A DNA stretch of 64,000 bases. Source: Eurosta solidaginis. Taxonomy: Eukaryota > Arthropoda > Insecta > Diptera > Tephritidae. Positions 1 to 11,760 of this stretch are shown piece after piece. The stretch's first letter is position 1. The number at the start of each line of letters is the position of its first letter. The stretch spans positions 189,347,477 to 189,411,476 of the forward strand of contig NC_090322.1 in NCBI RefSeq assembly GCF_040869045.1, read 5' to 3'. The notes under the pieces are model-generated. The model was not told the origin of the DNA. It did not search any database and worked only from the letters and a program-made list of their open reading frames with translations. Made by a program: the position numbers and the translations under genes.

Positions 1-849
1 CGAGTTCATAACAAAAGTTGACTGTTTGTGTTTCATATATTAAATAGCTCGTTAATTAAGCCGTTTTTTCACCTTTGTCATTTTGCTATTGTAATAGGTA
101 TTCAACTTCAACAAGCTCAATTCAAAATGAGTACGAAACCAAAAAATACTTGAGTGGCGTGAAAATTTGACGGAGATAATCGGTTATATCAACTGAATAG
201 AAGGAGAGCTATCCTTAGAGTTAGAAAGCTTAGATTTGGATGCTTGTGCAGTAATGAAATTAATAGAAATTTTAACAAATATTTTTTCAAATGTTAAAAA
301 AAAAACTCAAGCATACATTCATGTAAATGTATGATAATTATTTCTAATTTCGTCGTTTCACAAAAAAATAATACCGGTGTGAATAACACCACGATCAGCA
401 TGAGAAATGAGAAGAAGCAGAAATTCTAGATTCTCAATTTCACAGTAAATTTAAAGAGCATGCAAATGCTAACGTATACTGAACACAATGATATTGTAAC
501 AATTTTAGTGCAATTCTTTATTGTTGTTGTGGCTTTATTTATTTAGTATCAGCTTAGTGATAAGACTATCACTTAGTGTCACTAATATTCGTCACAATAT
601 TAACAAACGCAGGTTTAGCTTTGCTCTCTCTTTCATATATAAAGAGGAATAAAGGCCATTTCGCTATTGACAGCATTATATCATCGCTAACAATGTCATG
701 CCATATTGGGCGTTTCTTTCCTTTCTAAATCATCCGCATTTTTTCTGCTTGCATAGAAAAAAGTATAAATTCAAAAAAATGTGAAGCTTTAGGAAAAAAT
801 CGTCCATTATAATTATGAGGGAAGACACCTAAACCTTGAGAGAGTATTC
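1..849. other. AT-rich stretch with no recognised gene
   Basis: I see no open frame of note, no RNA gene and no terminal repeat here. Short A and T runs are common. Nothing can be assigned. Confidence 0.5.
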
Positions 850-877
850 TCAACATTTGGATACCAAATCAGAAAGG

Positions 878-1297
878 TATCAGGGAAACGAGTTAGCCGA
901 TCTGGCGGCAAAAGAAATGCAGCAGTCTCCTACAACTCTTGTTGCTCCTCCTCTCTCTAAACGCATTCAAGCTTGTATTAAAAACTACGTTTTTAAACTA
1001 AATCATGAGTCGTAGTTGCAATTCACTCACTCGTACAAAAGCTTTAACTCTTAAGGAGAAAAGTCAATTTTTCCTTCCTCACTATCCAGACAACAAATTT
1101 CTCCATTCGTCCGCTAAATGATAGGCCACTCAAAAGAATCTCATGGACATCTCCTCCTTTGTACATCTCCCTCCCAATGCCCTTTCTGCAACAACCACCT
1201 CAACCTTCTACACATTCTTGATATCTGGGCAATCTTACAACGTACACCCGTATTTGGTTCCACAAATTTCACGCGCCCAACTATTTTATTTGTCTGA
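878..1297 (+). pseudogene. C-terminal end of a non-LTR retrotransposon polyprotein (RNase H tail plus zinc knuckle)
   Basis: Frame 2 reads YQGNELADLAAKE from 878. This is the closing RNase H motif (GNE.AD..A) of Jockey/I/R1-type non-LTR retrotransposons. An in-frame TAG at 1013-1015 breaks it. The same frame resumes and encodes CPFCNNHLNLLHIL near 1178, the CP.C...H..HIL knuckle that usually follows RNase H in these elements, and it ends at a TGA at 1295-1297. The catalytic RT and the rest of RNase H lie outside the window or are lost. The 3' UTR that follows is shared with four other places in the window, which identifies those as ends of the same family. The copy is dead. The exact clade cannot be fixed from so short a piece. 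Confidence 0.7.
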
Positions 1298-1985
1298 CCA
1301 ACGGCCTATATTTATGTTGAGTGTGATGACTAGTACCTAGGACCTACCTAATTATTTTCCGGCTTTTAGTATTATTATTACTTAATGTAAGTATTGTTTT
1401 CAATAAAACCGTTTAACTAAATTTTTTTTACATATTTTATTTTCAAGTTTTTAGTCTTTGTTAAATTGCCGATCATTTCTAATTCTATTTAGTTCATTTA
1501 GTAACTCATTATTACAAGGACTCTTCCCTGACAATTAATTACAATCTATGTCCTCGAACTCCAAAGTATGTTCTGTCACTTCTACTGGACTGTATTTAAT
1601 ATATGTTACAAATATGAGCCAAATCGGACCACAGACACCTAGCGGGATTTTTTTTTTTTTCATAAAGCGACTTATATTTCTGTATGTAATATGTGTTGCC
1701 AAATCGGACCACAATTAAGATTTTTTTGAATATCTCGATCCTTGCGCCACCTAGCGGTTATTTTTTCATGGGTCGCTTTCTATTCCAGTATGTATTACGT
1801 GTTCCAAATATGAGCCAAATCGGACCACAAATACGATTTTTTGAAATATTGCGATCCATGCGCCACCTATCGGGTTCTGAACAATATTCCAAGTCTGAAG
1901 CTTATCGCGAAGTTGCTTAAATTTTAATTACAAAATTCGAGCCTGCCGGCCTGTAAAATCAAACTAAATAAAACCGTTTAAAAAT
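1298..1985 (+). repeat. Repetitive 3' UTR of the same non-LTR family (copy C1)
   Basis: The stretch contains AATAAAACCGTTTAAC at about 1398 and a second AATAAAACCGTTTAA at about 1966. The phrase GCCAAATCGGACC recurs at about 1618, 1698 and 1814 inside longer imperfect repeats, next to the phrase CGCCACCTA(G/T)CGG. The same order of motifs is found at 56.5-57.1 kb and partly at 44.2-44.6 kb. It is therefore a dispersed 3' UTR and not unique host sequence. The open frame at 1693-1920 is chance reading through it. Confidence 0.65.
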
Positions 1986-4019
1986 CAATTGCATTTAGTA
2001 TGCCAGTATAAAGAAAATTATTTACCTGCCTATTAAAGAGTTTGAAGAAATGCATTTGGGTACCATTCGTTCTATATGAAGTCCACATGGACTTGCCAGT
2101 TCAACATATGTGAATATATACGTAGATATCACAATGGACGTATGTGGATTTGTACATAATTTTCTCCACGCATACTTCATTTCAGAAATTAATTGGAAAA
2201 TCTTATACGTGATTGAAAAAAGGAAATTATATTAACGCTAATTAGCAGTTGTAATTCATCTCTATACCCTTAGTAACAAATGCTGGAAAACAACAACAGC
2301 AAGACAAATAGATGCAACAGAAAGCAGTCACACAAATATGTACGCAGCAACTAATAACGCGTATTCATTCAGAGATACACCGACATATACATAGAAGGCA
2401 TGCTCCCTGCCCTGATAAAAGTGGCGCAAGCTAAGGAATATTCAATCGGTATGTGAAGCACATAAATACATTACATTTGTAAGCTCTATTACCATATTAG
2501 TCCAGTTAATAAAGAGCATTTCATAATCAGAATATTTTCGTTTATAGAATTGGGTGATTCAAATGTTAATAAAAATCGCAGAAGTATCGAGGATTTCTTA
2601 AAATTCTAAACAATATTTATCAAGATAATTCGATGACCTCCGCGATGTAGAGTTAGTATGTTAACCCTTCAAGTGAGGGAACACCGAATATGAAAATACT
2701 TTAAGTCTAATTCTGCATGAAAATCTTACCAATAAACTTATTTTGTCGCAGCACATGCCGTGTAGGGTATAAAACATGAAGACTTCAATTTATAGGACAA
2801 CTTTATTAAGCAGCCCCAGACAATTTGAAACGTGACAGTTTTTAGACTAATGTTATAGTTGACTAAACCGAGCTTGGTTCAATAATTTGGCAAGTTTCTC
2901 AATTGTATCGTATACGGGCATCTTTTAATTTCCATACATAACTCTCTTTAGATTACACTTTAAACTATTTACTTTGTGTGAGGATTACATTGTTGTTCCT
3001 TGTTTTTACACAAAGTTGGAAATTGCTGTGGTCTTTATATGTACAGACACACATACATATATTGCATTTGTTGCACGCCACGCTATGTTGCACACGCACA
3101 CCAACAAAGCACAGAAACAGTTTCGCTAATGCATCCGTCGTGCGTGTAGATAAGATCAGGTTACATGAATTGCACTTCAACAACGTGCGCCACGCCTTTA
3201 AATGTGAAAGTTCTTACATAAGATTGTACACAAATGGGAAAGTATATAAAAGTGAAATAATTTTAGTTTTAGTTAATACGTAAAAATCTTTTTTTTTTTA
3301 CTGCAAAATTAAAGCTCAATTAAATTTCAATAAAAGTTTCTTATGAAAATTAAGGCGATTTGAATATATACGCACACCTTGTACACGTACGGGTACTGTT
3401 TTTCAGGTGGAAGTAGTTGCCTTGTCCAATGCAGTAGAAATACTGGAGAAAAACTGCTTTAACCAAAGCAGTGTCAAGCCTTTCATGAACAGCCAACATC
3501 AACTAAAGCTTACCACAATCATCTAAAATTGTTTTGGCGAGTACAGGTTCCTAATCATTCTGTTAGGACACTGCCTTTTGGCGTTACATGCTTTAAATTA
3601 AGGCCTCGTTGGTGATAGCAGATTAGCATGTGCGGTTTGCTGGATAAATCCGCTGGATAAAATCGCGTTACTACTATGGCCCTGTCCAGCGCTCGCCAGT
3701 CTAAAAATCCGGCTGCAAAGATTGACATAGATATTATAGTATTTGCCTATAGAAAGAAATTATTTTATAACATAGGTTCTGGATATGGACATTAGGCCAC
3801 ATCAAACAAACATCATCGTAATTTTTCCCAATACCGATCTACCAACGTAATCGCTAACTATTCCGTTGCGCGGTAATTTAAAACTAGCTTCCGCTGGATA
3901 TTTTTACTAAACAAACCATTCACGCTGATAAAGAAAGTTCGATTTGTAAACATATAGGTGAATGACTAGAAAAATAATATATTGGAATCAATTAGAGCTC
4001 GCTCAAGTGTTGACAGTGT
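1986..4019. other. About 2 kb with no recognised feature
   Basis: AT-rich sequence. Overlapping open frames on both strands at 2965-3283 show no known motif, have low-complexity amino acid content and overlap each other antisense. I see no terminal repeats, tRNA-like boxes or coding signature. Confidence 0.45.
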
Positions 4020-4579
4020 TCATGGTTAAACTCATTCGAAACGACTCGACCGATTCTCAGAAAATTTTTTGTGCATATTGAGTGGATCTCAATATCGGAT
4101 CTTATCTTTTTGCATACCCCAAAATTGTGGTCAATCCCTAAATTTTGTTTTTAAGCACAATTATTCATTTTCTTTATTTACAACCCTAATGGAGGGTGGG
4201 AGTAAGAACGTGAGTGGGAGAGGGACAGGGACTGGGACCGGGATCGGGAATGATACTAGGACTGGGACTGGGAGTCGGACTTTGACTGAAAATGGGAATA
4301 AAGAATGGAGATTGAAAAGAATTAGAGATGAAAAACTGAGGGAAGGAGAAAAATATTGGGACTAGGGATAGATGGAGCGGGCGAGGAAGCAGCAGACGGT
4401 GCTAGAGAAAAAACAAGTGATGGAAAAGGAGGAGCGGTAGAAAGAGAAAAAGAGAGAGGAGCGAACAGAAGGATAAAGAAAAGAATGAGATGGGGAAGGA
4501 GAGTAAGAGTTAAAATTTTATTAAAAGTTGTGCAGCTAGACCATAGCTAGGGCAGAGCAGCGTCTGCCGGATCTGCTAG
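4020..4579 (+). mobile_element. Non-autonomous Helitron, 3' part
   Basis: The stretch carries a degenerate GGGACT hexamer array (about 4205-4285), then a purine-rich stretch, and ends in CGTCTGCCGGATCTGCTAG followed by T at 4580. Helitrons end in CTRR and insert between A and T. The same hexamer array, purine tract and end recur in the well-bounded Helitron ending at 43257. I could not place the 5' end here; the start given is approximate. The two open frames at 4069-4550 are readings of the purine-rich repeat. Confidence 0.6.
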
Positions 4580-4662
4580 TTTTTTATATAATTTCGATAG
4601 ATTCTCGATAAATAATATAAAATCATTTGATAGGAAAACGTTAAATTTTCCTATAATTTTTC

Positions 4663-4682
4663 TATAAATAATCAATATATTT
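4663..4682 (+). repeat. Target-site duplication, left copy (20 bp)
   Basis: TATAAATAATCAATATATTT occurs here and, identical, at 4967-4986. The two copies exactly bracket the palindromic insertion. The bases just outside the pair differ, which fixes the length at 20. Confidence 0.75.
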
Positions 4683-4749
4683 TATGAGCTCTAGGCCTGT
4701 TTTAAATAAAACAACTCCGTTTGTTGCTTATATGTATTTAATTTCGATA

Positions 4750-4778
4750 TTTCGATCTCAATCTGAGATCATCATCAG
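4750..4778 (-). ncRNA. Hammerhead-like core, left arm
   Basis: On the minus strand CTGATGA (4778-4772) is followed by T, a perfect 6-bp stem GATCTC/GAGATC closing an AGATT loop, and GAAA (4753-4750). This is the conserved core and stem II of a hammerhead. Stems I and III are weak on my reading, so activity is uncertain. Confidence 0.45.
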
Positions 4779-4819
4779 GAATCTTCCGCTGTGTGCCTTT
4801 GCATCACAGCGGAAGATTC

Positions 4820-4848
4820 CTAATGATGATCTAAGATTGAGATCGAAA
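4820..4848 (+). ncRNA. Degenerate hammerhead-like core, right arm
   Basis: The mirror copy reads CTAATGA, a stem GATCTA/GAGATC with one mismatch, and GAAA. The G to A change in the core box would be expected to kill cleavage. Confidence 0.4.
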
Positions 4849-4966
4849 TATCGAAATTAAATACATATAAGCAACAAACGGAGTTGTTTTATATAAAACA
4901 GGCCTAGAGCTCATAAAACAGAATAATATATATATTTATTCATTAACGGCCAATAAACAAATTAAT

Positions 4967-4986
4967 TATAAATAATCAATATATTT
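4967..4986 (+). repeat. Target-site duplication, right copy (20 bp)
   Basis: Identical to 4663-4682. It marks the right edge of the palindromic insertion. Confidence 0.75.
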
Positions 4987-5099
4987 GAGACGACAATTCG
5001 ATAACTTTTCGATTAGGTACGGGAGAGTTTTGATAACAAATTGAAAACTTTCGATAGATTTGTCGTAACAAATCGATATCATGCCAATAACTTACTTAC

Positions 5100-6280
5100 T
5101 TAATTGGCACTTAACCGTTAAAACGGTTATGGCCGTCCGACAAGGCGCGCCAGTCGCTCCTTCTCTCTACCAACCGGCGCCAATTGGTCACACCAAGGGA
5201 GATTAAATCGTGTTTCACCTGGTCCTTCCAAAGGAGTTGGGGCCACCCTCTACCTCTGCTTCCATGGGCTGGTTCAGACAGAATCACTCTCTCGGCCGAA
5301 GCTTCATCTTTCATTCGCATAACATGGCCTAGCCAGCGCAGTCGCTGCATTTTAATTCGCTGGCCTATGTTGATTTCTGCGTAAAGCTCGTACAGCTCAT
5401 AGTTAAATCTTCTTCCGTACTCGCCATCGCCAATGCGTAGAGGTCCATAAATCTTTCATAGAACTTTTCCCTCGAACACTCCCAGAGCCGCTTCATCTGC
5501 TGTTGTCATGGTCCATGCTTCTGCACCATAGATTTGTAGAGTTTGATTTTCGTTTGCCGAGAGAGGACTTTACTTTTCAATTGCCTACCTAGTCCTAAGT
5601 AGCATTTATAGGCAAGAGTGATTCTTCGGTAGATTTCAGAACTGATGTTGTTGCTAGTGTTGATGCTGGTTCCCAATTAAACGAAGTGTTTTACTATTTT
5701 GAAATTACGGCTGCCAACAGTGGCATGGTTGCCAAGGCACATGTGCGCTGACTCTTTGCTCGATGACAGCACGTACTTCGTTTTGTCCTAATTCACCATC
5801 AAACCCATCTTTACCGCTTCTTTTTCCAGTTTGGAGTAAGCAGAACTAAATGCGCGGGTGTTTAGGCCGATGATATAATGTCATCAATACCCGCCAGTAT
5901 TTGCACGCTTTTATAGAATATTATTCCAGAGCGGTAAAGTTCTACAGCTAGTATAATTTTCTCCAGCATCAACTTAAAGAAAGTGCTCGATAGGGTGTCA
6001 CCCTGTCTGAAACCTCGTTTAGTTTCGAACGGCTCGGAGATGTCCTTTCCAACTCTGACTGAGCTGATGGTGTTGCGCAACCTCATTTTGCATATGGCTG
6101 TGTAGTTTTGCGGGGAAACGAAATTCAGACATAGCGGCATATAGGCAGCTCCTTTTCGCGCTGTCGAAGGCGGCTTTAAAATGGAGGAAGAGGTGATGTG
6201 TGTCGATTCTTTTTTCGCGGTTTTTTTCCAAGATTTGGCGCATTGTCAAAAACTGGTCGATGGTAGATTTACCATGTATG
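5100..6280 (-). pseudogene. Decayed non-LTR retrotransposon, reverse transcriptase through C-terminal domain
   Basis: Read on the minus strand, the pieces come in the expected order but in shifting frames. At 6249-6019 there is MRQILEK....IDTHHLF...FKAAFDS, the RT finger and palm region with the first catalytic D. At 6140-5862 comes VRVGKDISEPFETKRGFRQGDTLS and then AGIDDII, a degraded form of the YADD catalytic box. Near 5520 the frame YGAEAWTMTTADEAALGVFE matches the YG.E.WT region after the palm. At 5350-5111 comes LRWLGHVMRMKDE and a basic GRGWPQLLWKDQV stretch, the standard C-terminal tail. Several frameshifts make it nonfunctional. The tail style is that of RTE-like or other EN/RT elements; I would not name the clade. 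It splits a TTATCGAT array. Confidence 0.75.
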
Positions 6281-6289
6281 CCCTTAACG

Positions 6290-6560
6290 CTCCGATAAAA
6301 ATTCGATAACTTTTCAATAACGAGTCGACAACTTTTAGATAATATAGCTTCAAAAACGATTTTTTTGATAAAAAACCGATATTCCGTCTATAAAAAGCAG
6401 AGAACTTTTGTTCTATGTGAAAATTTTTTAGCACTTCGATTACAGCTCGATTACCCTTCTATATTTTATAACAAACTGATAAATCATCGATAAAAAACTA
6501 ATAGCAAGCTAAAACTTGTCTATAAAAACAGATAGCACTTCTTTAAAACTTTGATTTTAA
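6290..6560 (-). repeat. Continuation of the TTATCGAT-type array
   Basis: Units such as CGATAAAAA and TCGATAAC recur on the plus strand in the same polarity as at 4581-5090. The retrotransposon at 5.1-6.3 kb therefore probably landed inside one array. Confidence 0.5.
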
Positions 6561-6599
6561 CTTCGGTATTGTCTTTTAATCTTTCCTTTCTTCTCCCCT

Positions 6600-7449
6600 G
6601 ATGTTTCTTTTCCGCGTCATTATTTACTTTGGTTACGACAAACCTATATTATGGCATTTTTTTTAATTTTTCGAAATTTTCGATATTGAAAAAGTGGGTG
6701 TGGTCATAATCGAATTTCAGCCATTTTTAATACCAAGATAAAGTAAGTTTAGATAATTACGTGAACTAAGTTTAGTAAATATTTATCGATTTTTGCTCAC
6801 GTTATCGTGTTAACGTCCGAGCGGAAGGACAGACGGCCGACTGTGTATAAAAACTGGGCGCGGCTTCAATCGATTTCGCCCATTTTCACAGAAAATAGTT
6901 AGCGTCATAGAAGCTATGCCCTTACCAAATTTCACAAGGATCGTTAAATTTTTGCTCTATTGATGGCACTAAAACTATTCTAGACAAATTAAATGAAAAA
7001 GGTCGGAATTAATTGTTGGCATAATTTACTTATATTCTGTAAAGATATTAAATTTTTTGTTAAAATTTTCGTAATTTTTTTTTTTTAAATTGGTCGTATT
7101 CGTCATCTGATTTTAATAATTTTTATTTATTTTTATTTATTTAATGAGAATTATCGCACTTTTTCTGTTTTCCGAAATTTTCGATATCGAAAAAGAGAGC
7201 GTGGTTATAGTCCGACTTCGTTCATTTTAAAAAGTGATCTGAGATGAGTGTCCAGGAACATACATACCAAATTTCATTAAGACACCTCAAAATTTACGCA
7301 AGTTATCGTGTTTGTGACGGACGGACGGACATGGCTAAATGGATTTCTTTTTTCGTCCAGATCATTTTGATATATAGAAGTCTATATCTATCTCATTAGT
7401 TTATGCCGTTACGGGGTACCATTCATTATGCAAACTGCTGAGTATAAAA
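6600..7449 (+). mobile_element. Family A element, 5'-truncated copy (A5)
   Basis: The sequence aligns by eye with the 3' two-thirds of the copies at 33.1, 40.6 and 58.9 kb. Shared landmarks in order are TTTTCGATAT, a GCGGAAGGACAGACGG block, GTGTATAAAAACTGGGCG, a GACGGACGGACGGACATGG microsatellite, TCTATATCTATCTC, GCCGTTACGGGGTACC, and a 3' end GCTGAGTATAAAAA. The CTCAGCTGAG palindrome near the end is degraded. No coding capacity. Confidence 0.7.
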
Positions 7450-9620
7450 AATTTGTAAGACAAATGTGGCAGAATATATCAGTACTGGTGTGAGACCGAC
7501 GTATCGTATAAGTAACCAATAACTAAATGGAAACAAACACTAAAACAAATGGTGAAAACTTTTAGATTTATTCAAATAATACTAACAATTAAGTATTTCG
7601 AACTCTCGTCCATGTGTTAAATTTAAATTGTTTTTACTTATAAAACCCGATTACATTGAAGAACAAAAAGAAGGAAGACGTCTCAGCCCAAACAAACAGA
7701 TTGAGTGCGGAGAAAAAACAAAGCATGAATTTAATTACAAAGAAAAGAGGTGCCATAATCTACGAATTACAAACGACAGTTGTATATACAAAGTATAACA
7801 TATGTACGCATATAATTAAAACACCGTTAGGATTATATGAGCGCGCTAAAAGCGGGTCCAAGTGGATTTTTTTTTTTTTTTTTTCTCTATTAAAAATATT
7901 TTGTTTCTTTTTTTCGTAATTACAAAGCGCTTAGTCGAGATTATACGAATATTTGTTTACAAACACATATGTTGGCATAAAAATATATGTGTATACTAGT
8001 AGACACACATAAATTTATTTTGCCAGGAGCGTAGAAAACAATCGAATGAAATTGGGGGAAGAATTCCAACAATGCAAAGTGATGAAAAATTTTACTTTTC
8101 TTTGATTAAATAATTCGTGTAAGATTGAGTCGAAAGTGACCACAATACCTATCAAAATGGGGATCTTTAAATCCGGTTTTAGCAAAAGCTGAGTCGTCGT
8201 TCAACCTTCCCATATATCTTTGAGTTATCAATAATTTTAAGAATATTTTATATGACTACGCTTCGTTCGGAGAAATATAGCACACGCCGTCGCATATGCT
8301 TCGCTAGATTCAAATATTCTTCCTACAATGTTTTTTGGTGCACCCACGGAATATCGTAGCATATTCTACAGAGTTCACATTTACAGTAGCGAACACCAAA
8401 ATAGCAGAAGAAATTTCTTTCAACTTTCGACAGTTAAATTCTTCTTCTTTTTGTTTTCGATAATTAAAAAAAAAAGTTTCTAATATAAAAAAAAAAAAAA
8501 ATGTTTAATAATGTAATTGAAACTTTGCAACCTAATCCCAAAAAGTTTTTTGAAATTTCGAAAACTCGAGAAAATTTTACGAAATTTTTAAACTATTTAG
8601 TTAGGGTTTTCTGAAATTTTTTTCGAGTATGCAGTTATGTATCCCAATCAATTTAAGTCCATCAAAGGACGAATTGTGTGTCTACTGAAATTCGAATTCA
8701 ATGTTAAAAAATTCTTTCGGAAAGTATTCTAGTTTTTTTTACTCCATAAAAAAATTAAAAATAAATATATTACACATCCCTCGGAAAAATAACTATCAAA
8801 AGGCAATAAGAATTTGAGAGTTATATAACTTTTAGTTTAATAGACGAAAGTTAATTGTTCGGTTTCAAACTGCAAACTAACCAAAGATTAAAAAAATGTT
8901 GATTTTCGATAAATTTTCTCGAATCTTCTAATTCTCCGAAAAAGTTTTTGGATTGGTTGGCAAAGCTTCAGCTGCAAAATTCATAGAAGTGAACTATCAA
9001 AAATAAAAAAATTTGTTAGAAAAAATTTGACTAAATTTGCTTGTGACTTTTTCGTACTACCCAGTGCGGATACATGATTTTTTTAAGGGCGGCGTCAAAC
9101 AATTTTTATTTTATTTTGAATTTTGCTTTCATCGAAAGCTCCTCAAACCTTCCTATTTGTTCAATAATCAGCGAGGGATTTTATGCTTGATTTCCAAATA
9201 AAATAAGTCAAGGTCAAGGTAAATCGTTTAGAAAATGGCGGGAGGTGTATTACGTACACCGTCTCATCTTGTAACAAATTTCAAAAACAAAAAGCACAAA
9301 TAAACACAAAATATCAGTTACTGTAAGTTTTCGGAAGCTCCGACTTTCTAATTTACGACGGTTTCCGCTTGCAACTGACAAAATCAAACTGCTTTGCTTC
9401 AAAAACCAAAATTTAAATATCTTGCGTCTCGACGGCAAATGCATTTAATATTTTTTCGCCAATATCTTTTTTGGCGCATATTGCTATTTTCAACTGAGGC
9501 TATAAAAACATAAAAATAGCTTGAGCCTTCATGAACGGCTTCTCAACTTTTATCAACAATTTTGGCTAAAGAAATTAAAATTTCATGTCACCTAATCAAA
9601 TTCTGCCTTTGAGTCGAGAG
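7450..9620. other. About 2.2 kb without a recognised gene
   Basis: Very AT-rich with many poly(A) and poly(T) runs. The open frame at 7656-7919 ends in a poly(T)-encoded phenylalanine run and has no motif. I see no element ends. Confidence 0.45.
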
Positions 9621-9621
9621 T

Positions 9622-9946
9622 TAAAAAAAAAAATAAATGCAAGTCGTGATAACCTCCGAAGAAATTTTAGGCCGACCTTCTTTTCCAATTTGCAACGTGC
9701 CCCCTTTAATTTTTCCTACAAATAGGCGGGACGGGAACTACATGTTTTTCCTGAGAAACTTTTCATGGCAGAAAAACACATGGAGTTTTTGCCAAATCAC
9801 CGGCTAAGGGCAACCCTGCATAGAAAAGCTTTTTTCTTATTGAAAAAACTTGTCTCTAAATTTTCGATGTGCCCTTAGACCGGTAGTTGAGCTCACAATC
9901 TTCGTTATGGTGGCGAAGCACGCTATAGCCACACCACGGCGGCCGC
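9622..9946 (-). mobile_element. tRNA-derived SINE, diverged copy
   Basis: Read on the minus strand it starts GCGGCCGCCGTGGTGTGGCTATAGCG and ends in an A/T-rich tail at 9622. It aligns with the better copies at 26.1, 33.5 and 63.0 kb through GCCAATTTGTAGG-type and AGGTTATC landmarks. The internal promoter B box is degraded. Open frames here are chance. Confidence 0.65.
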
Positions 9947-10469
9947 AGAGAATTGCAGATAAAAGTTCAAAACCTGGGAGAAGTTCAAAATTGGCAGAAG
10001 ATTCTTTGAACACATTCAAGGAAAAGCGACAAACCGCTGACTCGTGCTTTCATTTTATCTTTGAGAAGATTGTTGTAACAACACAAAATGTTAGTAGGTC
10101 CCAGAGCACGTGGAAAAAGTATCAATGAATATGACACTGTGGCATCATTGCCATTCAACAAGTTGAATTTTCGAATCTGCGACAGATGTCGCAGCGCTGT
10201 GAGAATTAATTGACAAGAAACAGGATAGAAGTAGAAATAATGACGACAAAAAAACAACCGCTGTGGTAGCTGAATGGTTACAGCAGCGGCGCGTAAACGT
10301 TGCCGATGAAGGATTTTAGCAGTTCCGGAAATGGATCTATACCACGAGCTTTGGCAGTTGTCTAAAATTTGTTCCTTATATAAAAACAATTTGTTCATTT
10401 AAGAAAAAATTTACCATAACAATAATAATATAAAATAAGTATAGTCAGGCCTTAAGATCGATTCGAACC

Positions 10470-10814
10470 CCTGATAAAAAAAAATAAAATAAAATAAAGT
10501 AAAATAACACAAAATAAAATAAAATAAAATAAAATAAAATACAATAAAATAAAATAAAATTAATTAAAATATAGTAAAATAAAATAAAATAAAAAAATAA
10601 AATAAAATAAAATAAAATAAAGAAAATAAAATAAAATAAAATAAAATAAAATAAAGTATATAAAATAAAATAATATATAATAAATTAAAATAAAATAAAA
10701 TAAAACAAAATAAAATAAAAAAAATAAAATAAAATAAGATAAAACAAAATAAAATAAAATAAAATAAAGTATATAAAATAAAATAAAATAAAATAAGATA
10801 AGATAAAATAAAAT
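10470..10814 (+). repeat. AAAAT pentanucleotide microsatellite
   Basis: Long runs of TAAAA/AAAAT with scattered single-base variants fill about 345 bases. The minus-strand open frame at 10685-10870 (FYFILFYF repeats) is simply this microsatellite translated. Confidence 0.9.
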
Positions 10815-11760
10815 GTTTTCAATCGACGAGTTATCGATATGTTTTCAACCTGATAACGGATTTTTACCAATTTCTTATCGGAGTGCTAACGAAAATTTGT
10901 TTACTGTTTTAAAAGTTATAAATTTTTTACAAAAATTTTATCGATATTTTATCAAAATGATATCAATTTGTATTCGAAAACTTACAGATTAATTATGTGA
11001 GTACCCTCAATATTTTGTCAGCGTGTTATCCATTTGGTTATCAAAAATATGTCGATGTGTTATCGAAAGTATTCAATTTCTTACCAATTTCGTTATCGGT
11101 ATTTTATCGATTTGTTAACGATGACACATCGGTTTATTATAAAAAAGATATCGCACACCTAGAACAAAACAGCGATCAACTCAAAAAGTCACAATATTAT
11201 TCAGGAAAGGTAAATAACTGATTGGCTTTGCCATATACACCAATGTTTATTTTAGTTTTCGTCAACTCTCGACTTGATGATAAGTGAAACTAAAATTTAA
11301 TTAAGTATAAAGATCGGTAGGCATTGAATTGAAGCTTCTGAAAGTATGCAAAATTTCTGATTTTTGAGTTAGCTCACTATTGATCTAAGTATGCGATATG
11401 TACCTGTAAAACTTTCCTAGAAAAAAAAAACAACAACAACAATAAAGGGACGATGACAAGCTTATACCAACTCGATAAATCGACGATTAGATTTCGCTGT
11501 CAATAATAAACCTTTAATAGAAAGATAACTTATCGAAATCAGTGGTACCCGAAAAGAAGCCGACGTAACTCTTCTCAAAAAGTCCAAACCAAAAACTATT
11601 TGATTCTGTTAAAGCTAGCTCTGTTGTGCTTAAACTTCAACCGCTGGAGAAGCTCAAGTTAGCTTAAAAACATTAGTTTCCAAGGCGTCCACCTGTATGT
11701 TTACACATCTAACTTCACGAGTACTTGGCATTCACGCCTTTTTTTCATGAAACTACTTAG
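10815..11760 (+). repeat. TTATCGAT array (10.8-11.2 kb) with a conserved downstream flank
   Basis: From 10815 units such as GTTATCGATATGTT, TTATCGATTTG and TTATCAAAA repeat with 11- to 22-base spacing. A central piece GACACATCGGTT near 11120 is followed by units of opposite polarity. The flank at 11550-11760 (GAAGCCGACG, GTGTTTAAACTTCAACC-like, GAGTACTTGGCATTCACGCC) recurs at 27.47-27.68 kb, so array and flank move together. Confidence 0.6.

Larger units (their letters stand above)
4683..4966. mobile_element. Palindromic foldback insertion with hammerhead-like cores, possibly Penelope-derived
   Basis: Two arms of about 115 bp (roughly 4683-4796 and 4807-4918) are near-perfect reverse complements around a loop of about 10 bases. 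A 48-base AT-rich tail follows the right arm, and the whole is flanked by an identical 20-bp duplication. Each arm reads outward through CTGATGA, a hairpin, then GAAA, which is the order of a hammerhead ribozyme core. The divergent arms plus one-sided tail match the layout of the Penelope-like element at 29.2 kb. I infer a short Penelope-related or foldback insertion; no protein is encoded. Confidence 0.6.
4581..5090 (-). repeat. TTATCGAT-type degenerate short-unit array, interrupted
   Basis: On the minus strand short units built on TTATCGAA/T recur every 11 to 22 bases. The array is split by the palindromic insertion at 4683-4966 and, further right, by a retrotransposon; it resumes at about 6290. 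Only one polarity of the unit is present here. Confidence 0.55.

Noticed and set aside
4069..4550. Gly/Thr- and Arg/Lys-rich frames
   Set aside because: They read through the GGGACT hexamers and purine-rich tract of a Helitron.
10685..10870. Minus-strand open frame rich in Phe/Tyr/Leu
   Set aside because: It is the AAAAT microsatellite translated; no protein signal.
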